29,913 nt of DNA from a virus, in the IMG/VR virus record IMGVR_UViG_3300008267_000241, positions 1 to 29,913 of that record. One strand, 5' to 3'. A program made the position numbers and the translations under genes. The notes under the pieces are model-generated. The model did not search any database, was not told where the DNA came from, and worked only from the letters and a program-made list of their open reading frames with translations. Position 1 is the stretch's first letter, and each line of letters opens with the position of its first letter. Below, piece after piece: positions 1 to 8,324 of this stretch.

Positions 1-744
1 AGTTCCAATACCAACAGATGTTCCATTATCAAATATTTGACTATCTGTAAACCCATCTGATGTTTGATATTTTGGTATTGTATTGGTTGTTCCTGACCCA
101 TATAAAAACCCAGGTATTGTTATTGTTCCACCAGATGAATTAAGGTCTAGGTCACCTGTATTAATATCAAAGGTTCCTCCTGTAATTCCACTTCCTCCTC
201 CACCACTTCCTGTAACAAGTTTTTTCCAAACAGATGTTGACCTTGTCTCCCCACTAATACCCTCAACAGTATTTCCCGTCCAAGCATTTATAAAACTTTG
301 GTTCGCACTTGAGTTCGCTCTTACCACTGTTCCAAATTGATTACTAACGACAGTACCTGTTGATGCTGTTGCTGCCGACCATAAAGTATCATAGTTGTCA
401 ATTAAGAACTGATATATTTGGTCAGTTTCGTAAACATAGACTAACATCCCAAGTTTTCTTCTACCCGATGAAATTAAATCTGAATTTAAATTTAATGTAT
501 CAATTGAAAAAGTAGTTCCACTTCCTTTAGAAAAACTAATTGGAATTGTGTTACCACTATATTGAATAAGTCCATAAGTATTAGAAGGAATCGTATAATA
601 TAAGTCTGATACATTATATACTTCCATGTACCCACCGACTCCATATATACTGAAGTGGGTTCCAAATAAAGTAGTATTAGATACTGAAGGAGTACCTACC
701 GACTGAATTGGACTGTTTGGATTTTTATAAGGAAGTTGTGACAT
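1..744 (-). CDS. Tail fibre protein, C-terminus cut off by window edge
   Basis: The frame is open from ATG at 742-744 to the left edge with no stop, giving 248 residues of a longer protein. Residues about 95-121 contain RRKLGMLVYVYETDQIYQF, a segment of a type I associate with Bacteroidota phage and surface proteins. A Gly/Ser-rich linker (about 179-190) leads into a beta-rich stretch. The last visible residues, NTIPKYQTSDGFTDSQIF followed by DNGTSVGIGT, resemble the 'SQIFDNGTNVGIGTTSP' pattern that precedes repeats and an intramolecular chaperone (peptidase S74, endosialidase type) in many fibres. The chaperone itself is outside the window, so its presence is inferred. The gene starts 9 bases after the stop of the upstream gene, with no Shine-Dalgarno sequence. 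It is most likely a distal receptor-binding fibre; the fibre class is fairly sure, the receptor is unknown. Confidence 0.8.
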   Translation of the reverse strand, partial: MSQLPYKNPNSPIQSVGTPSVSNTTLFGTHFSIYGVGGYMEVYNVSDLYYTIPSNTYGLIQYSGNTIPISFSKGSGTTFSIDTLNLNSDLISSGRRKLGMLVYVYETDQIYQFLIDNYDTLWSAATASTGTVVSNQFGTVVRANSSANQSFINAWTGNTVEGISGETRSTSVWKKLVTGSGGGGSGITGGTFDINTGDLDLNSSGGTITIPGFLYGSGTTNTIPKYQTSDGFTDSQIFDNGTSVGIGT

Positions 745-753
745 ATTATATAA

Positions 754-1707
754 TTATGTTCCAAGTGAATTCCCTTTGAAATACAAAGTAGTTAATGAAT
801 TATCAAATAATAGTTCTGTCGATGGAAAAGTGGTATATACATGGTAAGTTGTTTGAGAATAGGTTGAACCTGTATAATAAAATCCTCTTGTGTAGATTGA
901 TGAGTCAGTTTTAACTGAATAAAAACTATGAAGTTCTCCTTGACTTACATCAATTTTCTTTTGGTAAAGTGAGCCTGTTAATCCGGTGGAAATTATAAAT
1001 GTGTACCAAGCGGGGCACTGTATTAAATTTTGAATTACTCTAATAGTTTGAAAGTTTCCTGAAGTTTGAAAGTTTCCAGAATTATCAAAACCTGTATTAC
1101 TAATTGAAATTAACGACCCTGTTCTTACGAAATCATTTGTCCATCCTGAAAAATTCATATAAGCATTCATTTCTTTTTGAAATTCAACCGTATCCTCAGA
1201 TGGGGATGTCCCGTTAGAGAACCCCAAAAAATTTAAATTTTGATTGTACATATAGTTTCCGATTTCAGAGGCTCCTGATATTGGTTCAATAAAAAGCCAA
1301 GCAACATTAGTTCTAGCAATAGGACTGGCCGAGGGAGTAATAGTTGGAGTTTGTGTTGGTGTAGGAGTAGAAGTATTTGTAGGCGTTGGATTTGGGGTAC
1401 TCATACTCTGTGTAAGAGTGGGAGTTTGGGTTATAGTAGGTGTTATGGATGGTGTTGGAGTTATGGATGGTGTCGGTGTTGGGCTAACACAACTATAAGT
1501 TTCGGTAGTCGTGCATCCACTACTATCAATAATTTTAATTAAAACTATAGGACTATAAGTAAATGCCGATGGTGTAGTAAGTGTAATAGATGGAGGTACA
1601 GAAGTTACTCCAGTTAAAGTAAGTTCACAATAAGACTGATTAACATCGCATACATAAATGTTATACGGAGGTGACCCGCTTATTGTATTTATTGTAATTT
1701 GAGCCAT
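754..1707 (-). CDS. Putative tail fibre/adhesin with Thr/Pro-rich linker
   Basis: A 317-residue protein in three parts. Residues 1-74 resemble the end of one SprB-like repeat (SGSPPYNIYVCD and later IIDSSGCTTTETYSC, with paired cysteines). Residues 75-130 are a low-complexity Thr/Pro/Ser linker built from TPTPSIT-like units. Residues 131-317 form a Tyr/Ser/Thr-rich domain that I do not recognise. The last part contains a perfect hexapeptide duplication (SGNFQT twice), encoded by an 18-base direct repeat. The layout of globular head, flexible stalk and globular tip suits an accessory fibre or baseplate-attached adhesin. The gene lies 3 bases downstream of the SprB-repeat gene, whose product carries a similar linker, so the two probably belong to one adhesion apparatus. 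No signal peptide or membrane segment is visible. The function is inferred from architecture and position. Confidence 0.75.
   Translation of the reverse strand: MAQITINTISGSPPYNIYVCDVNQSYCELTLTGVTSVPPSITLTTPSAFTYSPIVLIKIIDSSGCTTTETYSCVSPTPTPSITPTPSITPTITQTPTLTQSMSTPNPTPTNTSTPTPTQTPTITPSASPIARTNVAWLFIEPISGASEIGNYMYNQNLNFLGFSNGTSPSEDTVEFQKEMNAYMNFSGWTNDFVRTGSLISISNTGFDNSGNFQTSGNFQTIRVIQNLIQCPAWYTFIISTGLTGSLYQKKIDVSQGELHSFYSVKTDSSIYTRGFYYTGSTYSQTTYHVYTTFPSTELLFDNSLTTLYFKGNSLGT
1046..1081. repeat. 18-base tandem direct repeat inside fibre gene
   Basis: Two adjacent 18-base units (1046-1063 and 1064-1081) share the 14-base core GTTTGAAAGTTTCC and differ at one later position. They encode the duplicated hexapeptide SGNFQT. 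The unit length is a multiple of three, so gain or loss of a unit would keep the frame. Confidence 0.85.
1315..1485. repeat. Thr/Pro-linker minisatellite-like region
   Basis: This low-complexity tract encodes the Thr/Pro/Ser linker of the 317-residue protein. It is made of degenerate units on a 6-base and 18-base period; the clearest pair is GTTATGGATGGTGT at 1442-1455 and again at 1460-1473, 18 bases apart. Similar units occur in the neighbouring gene at about 2190-2272. Confidence 0.75.
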
Positions 1708-1710
1708 CTA

Positions 1711-4446
1711 TTAATTTATCGTACATGTTGTAATTCCACTTATTGTAATACCATAAGAACTTCCCGATACTGAAGGTATTCCACAGAAACATCCATAGAC
1801 AGCAGTATTATTAGTTAAATCAAAGGAAGTTGGTTGTCCTATGTAAATTGGTGAAACCTCAATTGTTGCAACATTTGGAGTTCTATTTTCTATGTAATAG
1901 TAATTTGGTACTGAGCAATATGTCGAAGGTTGTAGTAAGGTATTACAAGTAAATGCCGATGTAACACCAGTAATTACTCCTCCAAAATCTAAGGTGTATC
2001 CTGAAAGAGTTCCATTGTCAACAAACTGAGAACCAAAATAAGAAGTACCATACAAATCAGTATACACTGTGTCCCCACTTGTTAATCCACTTGATGAACT
2101 AAACAAGAACTGAGTAACAGGGTAACAATCAAGTACATCATCGGTAGTATTGTAGATATAGAATGTAGAATAAATTGGTTGTAAAGAAGAAGGAGTTATA
2201 GTTGGCGTAGGCGTTAACGTAGGTGTAGGCGTTAACGTAGGGGTTACACTTGGGGTTGGTGTAGGAGTTACACACATTATTCCATTTACAGAATTACAAT
2301 TAATTACATAATCAATTATTATTGTAAATGATACAGACTCTCCTTTATAGGTTTCAACATTATTATTAACCGAAGATACTATATTAATTATATTATTGTC
2401 CACATCAATATTACAACTGTCAATATTTGGTATCGATAAAATTGATGTTTCTATTATTCCTGCAAAGTAACTTAATTCAGGTATACTATCAAAAGTCTGA
2501 GTATAGTAAAATGGGAACTGATATGGTGTTCCGGCAATTGTAATTCTAACTGAAAACGTCGCACTACTTAATGAACAATTTACAGCATCTTCAACTAAAG
2601 ATGTATACCCCGAATACATCAAATTTTTCAATGATTTTTTACCAGTCGGATTAACTGTTGGTGCTCCTGAGCTATATTTAAAACTATAGTTAGTTGCCGA
2701 TATTGGATTACAACTAACAACAGTTGTTGCAATATTACTACATCCACCTTCACCACTTACCGTTACTGAATAGGTACCAGCTGTCAATCCTGTAACATAA
2801 ATTCCAGTTTGACCTCCAGTGTTTTCACTCCACGTAATATTAAATGGGCCGTCATGATTGCTGATTAAAGCCGTAATAGTCCCCGAATATCCATCAAAAC
2901 AAGTTGTAGGATACAAATTAACCCTTAATATATCAGAGGTTGCAACGTTAGTCTTTTTTGCAACCAAACAATTATATCTGTCTCTAACGTTCACAGTATA
3001 AGTCCCATTTGGTAAATTTGCAAAGGTGTAAGTTGTGGCAGTCGTAAAAACAGTTTGTTCTCCGTCAGATAATGAATATTGGTAACTTGTTCCTGTAACT
3101 ATTATATCGGTTATATCAATTGTAATACTTCCATTATTTGAACCGCAAGTAGTAGCACTAACTGTCAAGTTATAGTCAAAATTCATAATTTTTTCTACAA
3201 CTATTTGTTCAGTGTAAGTACAAGAACTAAAAGCATCGGTTATGCTCAACGTATAGGTATTAGCAATAAGTGAACTAAAAGTTGTTTGATTAAGAAATGA
3301 ATTTTGTGTTAAAGCAAATCCAGCAGGATTAGTTAAAACAAATCTATAAGGGGGAGTACCTCCATCTACAGCAGCATTAATGAGTCCAAATCCCGCACAA
3401 TTTTGATTTCCATGAGAAGTACTTATAACCCTAAATGAATTTGGTATTTGTAATTCAGCAGTTGCTGAGGTAGTACAAAGTCCCGCATCAGTTACATTTA
3501 ATGTATAATTACCAGCAGTAAGTCCTGTAAAGGTAACTTGATTCGAAAGTAGTATTTGTGAATCCCCATTACTTAATAAGTAATAATATGGGGCGGCTCC
3601 TCCAGAAAATATAAATGTCATTGACCCATCAGAAACAAAACAAGATGGGGGAGTTACACTATAGGTGACAAGAGCCATCGGATTCGCATAATTTACTCTT
3701 GTGAACTTTGTGACTTCACATCCATAATAATCAGTTACAGTACATGAATAAAATCCAGGTGTAACCCCTGTTACAAAATTAGTAGTTGCCGAATAGACAT
3801 CATTTTTTCCACTCCAACTATAAGAAAATGGTCCTGTACCTGTTGCACCAGTAATGTAAATACTTCCACTTTGTACAAGACAAGCAGTACTATCAATTAC
3901 ATAGAATCCAAAATCTAAAGGTGTTGAACCTCTTACAATTACAGTATTACTAAAACTTTCACATCCTCCATAATCAGTTACTTTTGCATAGAAAGCACCT
4001 TCTGTAATTCTTTGAAACAAAATTGAGTTGGTGGTTGTTGTTCCGCTTCTGTAGAAACTGTCTCCACTATAAAGAACTATAGTGTTTGTTCCATCATTTT
4101 GTGTGGTATTCGCTCTTAATCCCCCATTTGCGGGTCCACATAGACTATTAGTTGTAGTTTCAAGTGAAACTCCACAACCTGTAGTTACAAAAATATTAAC
4201 ATTTTGTTGGGTTTGACTTTGGTTTGTTGAGCTATCAGTCAAAATCAAACTATAACTTCCCCCTGTTAAACCTGTAACAACATATGGATTAGATATTAAT
4301 CCTGACGAGAAAGAAGCCCCTGAAATTGGGTCAACCCAATAAGCGTATACACTACTTGCAACCGCCTCATAAGATAATGAAAAGGCTCCAGCCCCTGTAT
4401 TATTACAGTCACCAGTGAGACTAAAACTATAAAAAATATTTGCCAT
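1711..4446 (-). CDS. SprB-like repeat tail fibre/adhesin
   Basis: A 911-residue protein. Residues about 10-580 form roughly seven degenerate repeats of 70-90 residues, beginning near residues 10, 91, 185, 265, 346, 430 and 512. Typical elements are an early Cys with a following Gly-Ser-Ile/Met strand (SCFVSDGSMTF), a GG-x-PY-x-Y segment (SGGAAPYYYL) and a closing motif such as LTAGNYTLNVTDAGLC or VTPGFYSCTVTDYYGC. This is the pattern of the SprB repeat family, named after the Flavobacterium gliding adhesin SprB. Residues 581-725 and 753-911 are Cys-containing beta-rich domains that I do not recognise, joined by a Thr/Pro linker at about 726-752. No secretion signal or type IX sorting domain is visible, which fits a virion protein rather than a host surface protein. 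The gene sits 3 bases after the 978-residue baseplate gene, suggesting a fibre attached to it. The repeat assignment is fairly sure; the adhesion role is inferred. Confidence 0.8.
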   Translation of the reverse strand: MANIFYSFSLTGDCNNTGAGAFSLSYEAVASSVYAYWVDPISGASFSSGLISNPYVVTGLTGGSYSLILTDSSTNQSQTQQNVNIFVTTGCGVSLETTTNSLCGPANGGLRANTTQNDGTNTIVLYSGDSFYRSGTTTTNSILFQRITEGAFYAKVTDYGGCESFSNTVIVRGSTPLDFGFYVIDSTACLVQSGSIYITGATGTGPFSYSWSGKNDVYSATTNFVTGVTPGFYSCTVTDYYGCEVTKFTRVNYANPMALVTYSVTPPSCFVSDGSMTFIFSGGAAPYYYLLSNGDSQILLSNQVTFTGLTAGNYTLNVTDAGLCTTSATAELQIPNSFRVISTSHGNQNCAGFGLINAAVDGGTPPYRFVLTNPAGFALTQNSFLNQTTFSSLIANTYTLSITDAFSSCTYTEQIVVEKIMNFDYNLTVSATTCGSNNGSITIDITDIIVTGTSYQYSLSDGEQTVFTTATTYTFANLPNGTYTVNVRDRYNCLVAKKTNVATSDILRVNLYPTTCFDGYSGTITALISNHDGPFNITWSENTGGQTGIYVTGLTAGTYSVTVSGEGGCSNIATTVVSCNPISATNYSFKYSSGAPTVNPTGKKSLKNLMYSGYTSLVEDAVNCSLSSATFSVRITIAGTPYQFPFYYTQTFDSIPELSYFAGIIETSILSIPNIDSCNIDVDNNIINIVSSVNNNVETYKGESVSFTIIIDYVINCNSVNGIMCVTPTPTPSVTPTLTPTPTLTPTPTITPSSLQPIYSTFYIYNTTDDVLDCYPVTQFLFSSSSGLTSGDTVYTDLYGTSYFGSQFVDNGTLSGYTLDFGGVITGVTSAFTCNTLLQPSTYCSVPNYYYIENRTPNVATIEVSPIYIGQPTSFDLTNNTAVYGCFCGIPSVSGSSYGITISGITTCTIN
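2190..2272. repeat. Thr/Pro-linker repeat with 18-base tandem unit
   Basis: The linker-coding tract contains the 17-base string GTAGGCGTTAACGTAGG at 2207-2223 and again at 2225-2241, an exact 18-base period encoding a six-residue Thr/Pro/Leu unit. Degenerate GTAGGNGTT-type units continue on both sides. It resembles the linker tract at 1315-1485 in the adjacent gene. Confidence 0.8.
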
Positions 4447-4449
4447 ACG

Positions 4450-7386
4450 TTACAAACAAGCGAAGTTTACATTTTTATACTCCAAATTGAAGTCGATTGA
4501 CTCTATTATCAAACAATCTTCTGAAGTAATTATTAATTCATTTAATTCATAGGATGCTGTAAGTCCTGCACTTGCAAATTCACCCATTAAATACCCCAAA
4601 CCTTGTGTTACAAATGTGGTCCACTGAGCCTCTTTTATTACTTGTGTGGGGTAACTATATTTTTCTGTATCTGTGTAATTAAAGGTATAAGTAACTCCAT
4701 TCTTAACAACAACTATCTCAAATGCATAATTTAAATTTTGAACAGTCGGATTTAATCCTTTACAATCTATTGTTTTAGAAAGAGTTCCTAGATTTGATTG
4801 TATTAAATTTCCGTCATATTTCAATACTAAACTCATCAAAGAAGCCGGACATCCTTGTGGTGCAAATCCTCCTAAAACTTGTGGTCCTAAAATTTGAACT
4901 TCAAGTGGGAGGCACCCTCTTTGCATCCTATAAGAAAATTTTTGTCTGTGAAATATTGAATTTTCAATTCTTGTTCCCGTATTCCAAAGTGTTGTTGCCG
5001 GTATAAATTGTTCTACAAGTTTGACCCAAAAATTTCCAATACCATTAACATAATCAATCATCTTAGTATAAGAGAACCCATTATTTTCAATACCAGCGTC
5101 TTGTTCACTTTCCAAGTAACTATAAAATATATTTTGTAAAAATGGATATCCACCTGTCTTACCGTCACTAGATATTTGTCTATTTCTCACATTAATCATG
5201 TTTCTCCAAAAACTTTCTTTAAATTCGAAGAAATCTTTGATTTGAGGTTTGGGGTCAATTATAGTATTGTCAACATCAAAAACTGTGAACGAAGGTGTTA
5301 GTCCATTGTATGGTATAGGATAATCTTGTGTTTTAGAAAGATACCATACATCGTAAACAAGTGCTTGAGCAGGATTTAAAAATAAGTCTACATTCTTAAC
5401 GTTCATTATTAATTTTTCTTCGCTAGCCTTGTAAAACGCATCATAATTTCCGTCACTATTTTTTCTCAAAATTTCTTGTGTATCAACCCAAGATTTTTTA
5501 TTATCAATTGTTTTTTGTAAACCAAACCCCATTCCTAAGTATGGAAAGTTTCTAAACCTGTCCAAATATTTTTCTCCATATGTGAATGGTTCAAGTGAAC
5601 TTTGTATTGATGGGCTATTTCCCGTGACTACCGCAGTACTTATATCCAAAACCTCGGGGGACCTATGTTGGGGGGTTGATTCATACCAACCCTCCCCTTT
5701 TTGAAAATAGAAACCATCATTACTTGTAGGAGGACTTGGATATCCTTGTGAGTCGATTGGGTAATCAGCCTTAGTAAAAGACACATCAATAGATGATGTT
5801 GATACAGTATATGCTGTGTATGGTGCCCCATTAAATCGATATACATTGTTCGGGTCCAAAACAGGTAACTCTGAAGTGAAAGTACCCCCTGTAATAGAAC
5901 TATAAAGTTGGTCAAATCTAGATAATTGTATCTTTCCCCCAACTGTGTATACGTATTCATTAAATTCTACAAGAGCTTCGGGAGCCCCTATATTATTCAT
6001 TAAAAATTCAATAGCCTTTCTTGTTCCTTTTGATTTGAAAAGATATGCGGAATTTAAAATTAAATTTCTATAGTATTGATATTCAATTTCATCTGTAGAC
6101 ATTGAGCTAGCCATTCCAGGAAATTGACTTTCGCTTGTTTCATAAAGTGTTGACAAAAAAGAATCGCTCTGTATTGGGGATATGTTTGTATCCCACCCAA
6201 GTGTTTCTGCCAAGTTTACCAATAATTTTGATGGAACATCATTACCTATATTGTAATTAACTGAAACCATATGAGATATGGAATCTGCATATTTTTTTGT
6301 TTCATCAAAACTTCTTCCATAAATTTTAAATGTCTTCTGTACTTTTTTATCTAAAGTATCAAACTCTTTTAAAGATTCGGTTGTGTAAAATCTAGAAATT
6401 AAATCTGTCTCATATTCATCAAATTTACTTCCAAGTTGTTCTAATTTTTGAATATAATTTGTAAATTGGGGAGTTCTAATATCTATATTCCAAACTCCGT
6501 CTATGGGCCAAGTTAGTGTTTGTAATTTTATAAAGTCGTTTCCATCGTCTCCTTCAGTTAGTACTTGAAATTTAGATGTGTAAATAGGATAAGAAAATCT
6601 GTTTAATAATAATTCCTCGACCTCATCAAGTTCTAAATTGAACACCTCATTAACGGTAAAGTTGTTTGGTCTTATTACTAAAGTATCAGTTGTTGTAGTT
6701 ACTCCGCTAAAAACGTTACCTTTCACTAGTAGATATAATGTGCCGGCACTTATTGAAGTCGTGCCAGTCATATCTATAATTCTATAAGAGTCGTTTGGAG
6801 TAAATAAAGAATAACTTGTAAAGTTAGAATTAAAGTTTCTATATTTTGAAACGTCATATCCTAATGAATTTATATTTCTAGTTGCATTAATTGTGAAATC
6901 AATACTAAAAGGATTTCTCAAAGTTTGAGCATCTAAAGAAAGATAAGTAACATCTTCTTGACTATCATAAGAAATATTAAAAGCGGTATTACCAGTTGAG
7001 TAATTTTGTCTTATTGACGTTGACTCAATTGCCGCTGGGAAAAAATTAATTATATTTAAAACCGCGGCCGAAAATCTTTTCGATAATGGTCCATAGGCGA
7101 CAAAATTTAAAACGTCAGTTTGGTCAAAATTTGGATATACTTTAAAGTTTACATCATTAATTTTTTTAGCTTGAGCTACTGAACCAATGTTTAAATTGTT
7201 AAGAGTAATTGGACCTGAAAAAATTCCAGTATCAAAAAACCTATTTGATTTCTCATTATTGGTTGTTGTGACTTGAAAATTCCCTTGCGTTAATCCTCCT
7301 CCTTGAACTACTTGTAATCCAACTATGTTTTCAAAATAAAAACCTTCGGAACTTCTCCTTTGTGGAGGACAACTATAATTACTCAT
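4450..7386 (-). CDS. Baseplate protein with P2 gpI-like core (putative)
   Basis: A 978-residue structural protein. Residues about 330-475 are the most telling: a helical stretch with a KTFKIYGRSFDETKKYADSI segment leads to NLILNSAYLFKSKGTRKAIE, then to a GAPEALVEFNEYVY turn. The 'SAYLFKSKGTRKAIEFL' pattern is what I associate with tail-protein-I-type baseplate proteins, which link the wedge to the fibres. Residues about 784-825 carry WVKLVEQFIPATTLWNTG and a following HRQKFSYRMQRGC segment, a pattern I recall from large uncultured myophages. The C-terminal 150 residues contain several Cys and beta-rich sequence and may hold the fibre attachment. The start ATG is one base after the stop of the preceding gene and has an AAGGA sequence 4 bases upstream. 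The downstream neighbours are fibres, consistent with a wedge-to-fibre connector. The exact T4 equivalent is uncertain. Confidence 0.72.
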   Translation of the reverse strand: MSNYSCPPQRRSSEGFYFENIVGLQVVQGGGLTQGNFQVTTTNNEKSNRFFDTGIFSGPITLNNLNIGSVAQAKKINDVNFKVYPNFDQTDVLNFVAYGPLSKRFSAAVLNIINFFPAAIESTSIRQNYSTGNTAFNISYDSQEDVTYLSLDAQTLRNPFSIDFTINATRNINSLGYDVSKYRNFNSNFTSYSLFTPNDSYRIIDMTGTTSISAGTLYLLVKGNVFSGVTTTTDTLVIRPNNFTVNEVFNLELDEVEELLLNRFSYPIYTSKFQVLTEGDDGNDFIKLQTLTWPIDGVWNIDIRTPQFTNYIQKLEQLGSKFDEYETDLISRFYTTESLKEFDTLDKKVQKTFKIYGRSFDETKKYADSISHMVSVNYNIGNDVPSKLLVNLAETLGWDTNISPIQSDSFLSTLYETSESQFPGMASSMSTDEIEYQYYRNLILNSAYLFKSKGTRKAIEFLMNNIGAPEALVEFNEYVYTVGGKIQLSRFDQLYSSITGGTFTSELPVLDPNNVYRFNGAPYTAYTVSTSSIDVSFTKADYPIDSQGYPSPPTSNDGFYFQKGEGWYESTPQHRSPEVLDISTAVVTGNSPSIQSSLEPFTYGEKYLDRFRNFPYLGMGFGLQKTIDNKKSWVDTQEILRKNSDGNYDAFYKASEEKLIMNVKNVDLFLNPAQALVYDVWYLSKTQDYPIPYNGLTPSFTVFDVDNTIIDPKPQIKDFFEFKESFWRNMINVRNRQISSDGKTGGYPFLQNIFYSYLESEQDAGIENNGFSYTKMIDYVNGIGNFWVKLVEQFIPATTLWNTGTRIENSIFHRQKFSYRMQRGCLPLEVQILGPQVLGGFAPQGCPASLMSLVLKYDGNLIQSNLGTLSKTIDCKGLNPTVQNLNYAFEIVVVKNGVTYTFNYTDTEKYSYPTQVIKEAQWTTFVTQGLGYLMGEFASAGLTASYELNELIITSEDCLIIESIDFNLEYKNVNFACL

Positions 7387-7387
7387 T

Positions 7388-8299
7388 TTATCCTTGTGAA
7401 ATTATATTTTGGAAATTTTTACTAAAGTCAATGTTATCAATTCTATCTTGTCTAACCTCGTAAAGAAGTTCGTTAAATTGGTCTCTTATTACGTATAAGT
7501 TATATTGTCTGTAGATATTGTTATCAGAATCATAGATAGTATAAATACCGTCTTCGATTGACTTGGTTTGGTTTCCATAAAGAGCAATTGCGAGTGTTGA
7601 AGCATCATGTTCAACTATTTCAACCTCAACAACTGTTGGATTAAAAAAAGTATTTGTAATTAGTATTGATTGACTTGGCGAACCTATGAAGGGTATTGCG
7701 TTTGGTCTAGTAGTTGGTGAGGACGATGGAGTTAATGTGCAAAACATAAGATTGGTTGTTCCATCTGAGTACCTATATCTTACAGCCTTTTGTATAGTAT
7801 TTGTTAAGTTTTGAGTAACTGGTTCACAAAAAAAGTTTGATGTAATTATTCTATAAAAGTTTGGGATTTTAGTTCCATCAGAATTCAAATATTCAACTCT
7901 GAATCCGACTAATCCTTGGTTGACAAACTTGTTTCTATAGTTAGAAGGTACATCTTGCAAATTAATTATAATTCCTTTTATATTTGGTGAGGATGATAGA
8001 ACTCCGCAATCATTTATAATAGTTCTGATTTGAGCTGGTCTAAAATATATTGTGTAAATTCCTAAAGCATTAAACTCGTTTGCCGGAAGTGTCAAATTAT
8101 ATAACCCACCTAAAATTTCCGCAGTACTGCCTCCAATATTACTATTATTATAATAAGGTCTTAGATATTGAGCAGAGTCCAATCTTGTAAGAGTAAAGTT
8201 AGTTGTTTCGTCCCTTGACGGTGTATAATGAAGAATTATATCCACGTCCTCGGGACTAACATCTGCCGGTCTAACTGTTCCGTAATTACCTGTTGCCAA
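7388..8299 (-). CDS. Unknown structural protein, TTG start
   Basis: I do not recognise this 303-residue protein. It looks like an extracellular or virion beta protein: rich in Asn, Thr, Tyr and Ile, with segments such as GIYTIYFRPAQ, VGFRVEYLNSDGTKIPNFYR and DGIYTIYDSDNNIYRQYNL. Residues about 188-204 (TLTPSSSPTTRP) form a short Ser/Thr/Pro linker like the longer linkers in the downstream fibres, dividing the protein into two halves. The start must be TTG at 8297-8299: an in-frame TAA lies at 8306-8308 just upstream and no internal ATG occurs until far into the protein. The leader is nearly pure A/T, with long A runs and no Shine-Dalgarno sequence. Its place between the PKD-domain protein and the gpI-like protein suggests a baseplate-peripheral component or a small fibre adaptor. 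Confidence 0.7.
   Translation of the reverse strand: MATGNYGTVRPADVSPEDVDIILHYTPSRDETTNFTLTRLDSAQYLRPYYNNSNIGGSTAEILGGLYNLTLPANEFNALGIYTIYFRPAQIRTIINDCGVLSSSPNIKGIIINLQDVPSNYRNKFVNQGLVGFRVEYLNSDGTKIPNFYRIITSNFFCEPVTQNLTNTIQKAVRYRYSDGTTNLMFCTLTPSSSPTTRPNAIPFIGSPSQSILITNTFFNPTVVEVEIVEHDASTLAIALYGNQTKSIEDGIYTIYDSDNNIYRQYNLYVIRDQFNELLYEVRQDRIDNIDFSKNFQNIISQG
7391..7395 (-). promoter_or_regulatory. Shine-Dalgarno-like site before 978-residue gene
   Basis: AAGGA lies 4 bases before the ATG at 7384-7386. It overlaps the last codons of the preceding gene, which code for Gln-Gly-stop. It is one of two such sites in a window where most starts lack one. Confidence 0.4.
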
Positions 8300-8324
8300 T
8301 TTTTTTTATTTTTTATATTTTTTA

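Noticed and set aside
83-340. 85-codon open frame on the plus strand
   Set aside because: It is antisense to the open fibre frame that runs through 1-744, and its Pro/Val-rich sequence reflects the complement of Gly/Thr codons.
5640-5960. 106-codon minus-strand frame
   Set aside because: It is out of frame within the 978-residue baseplate gene and has no family signature.
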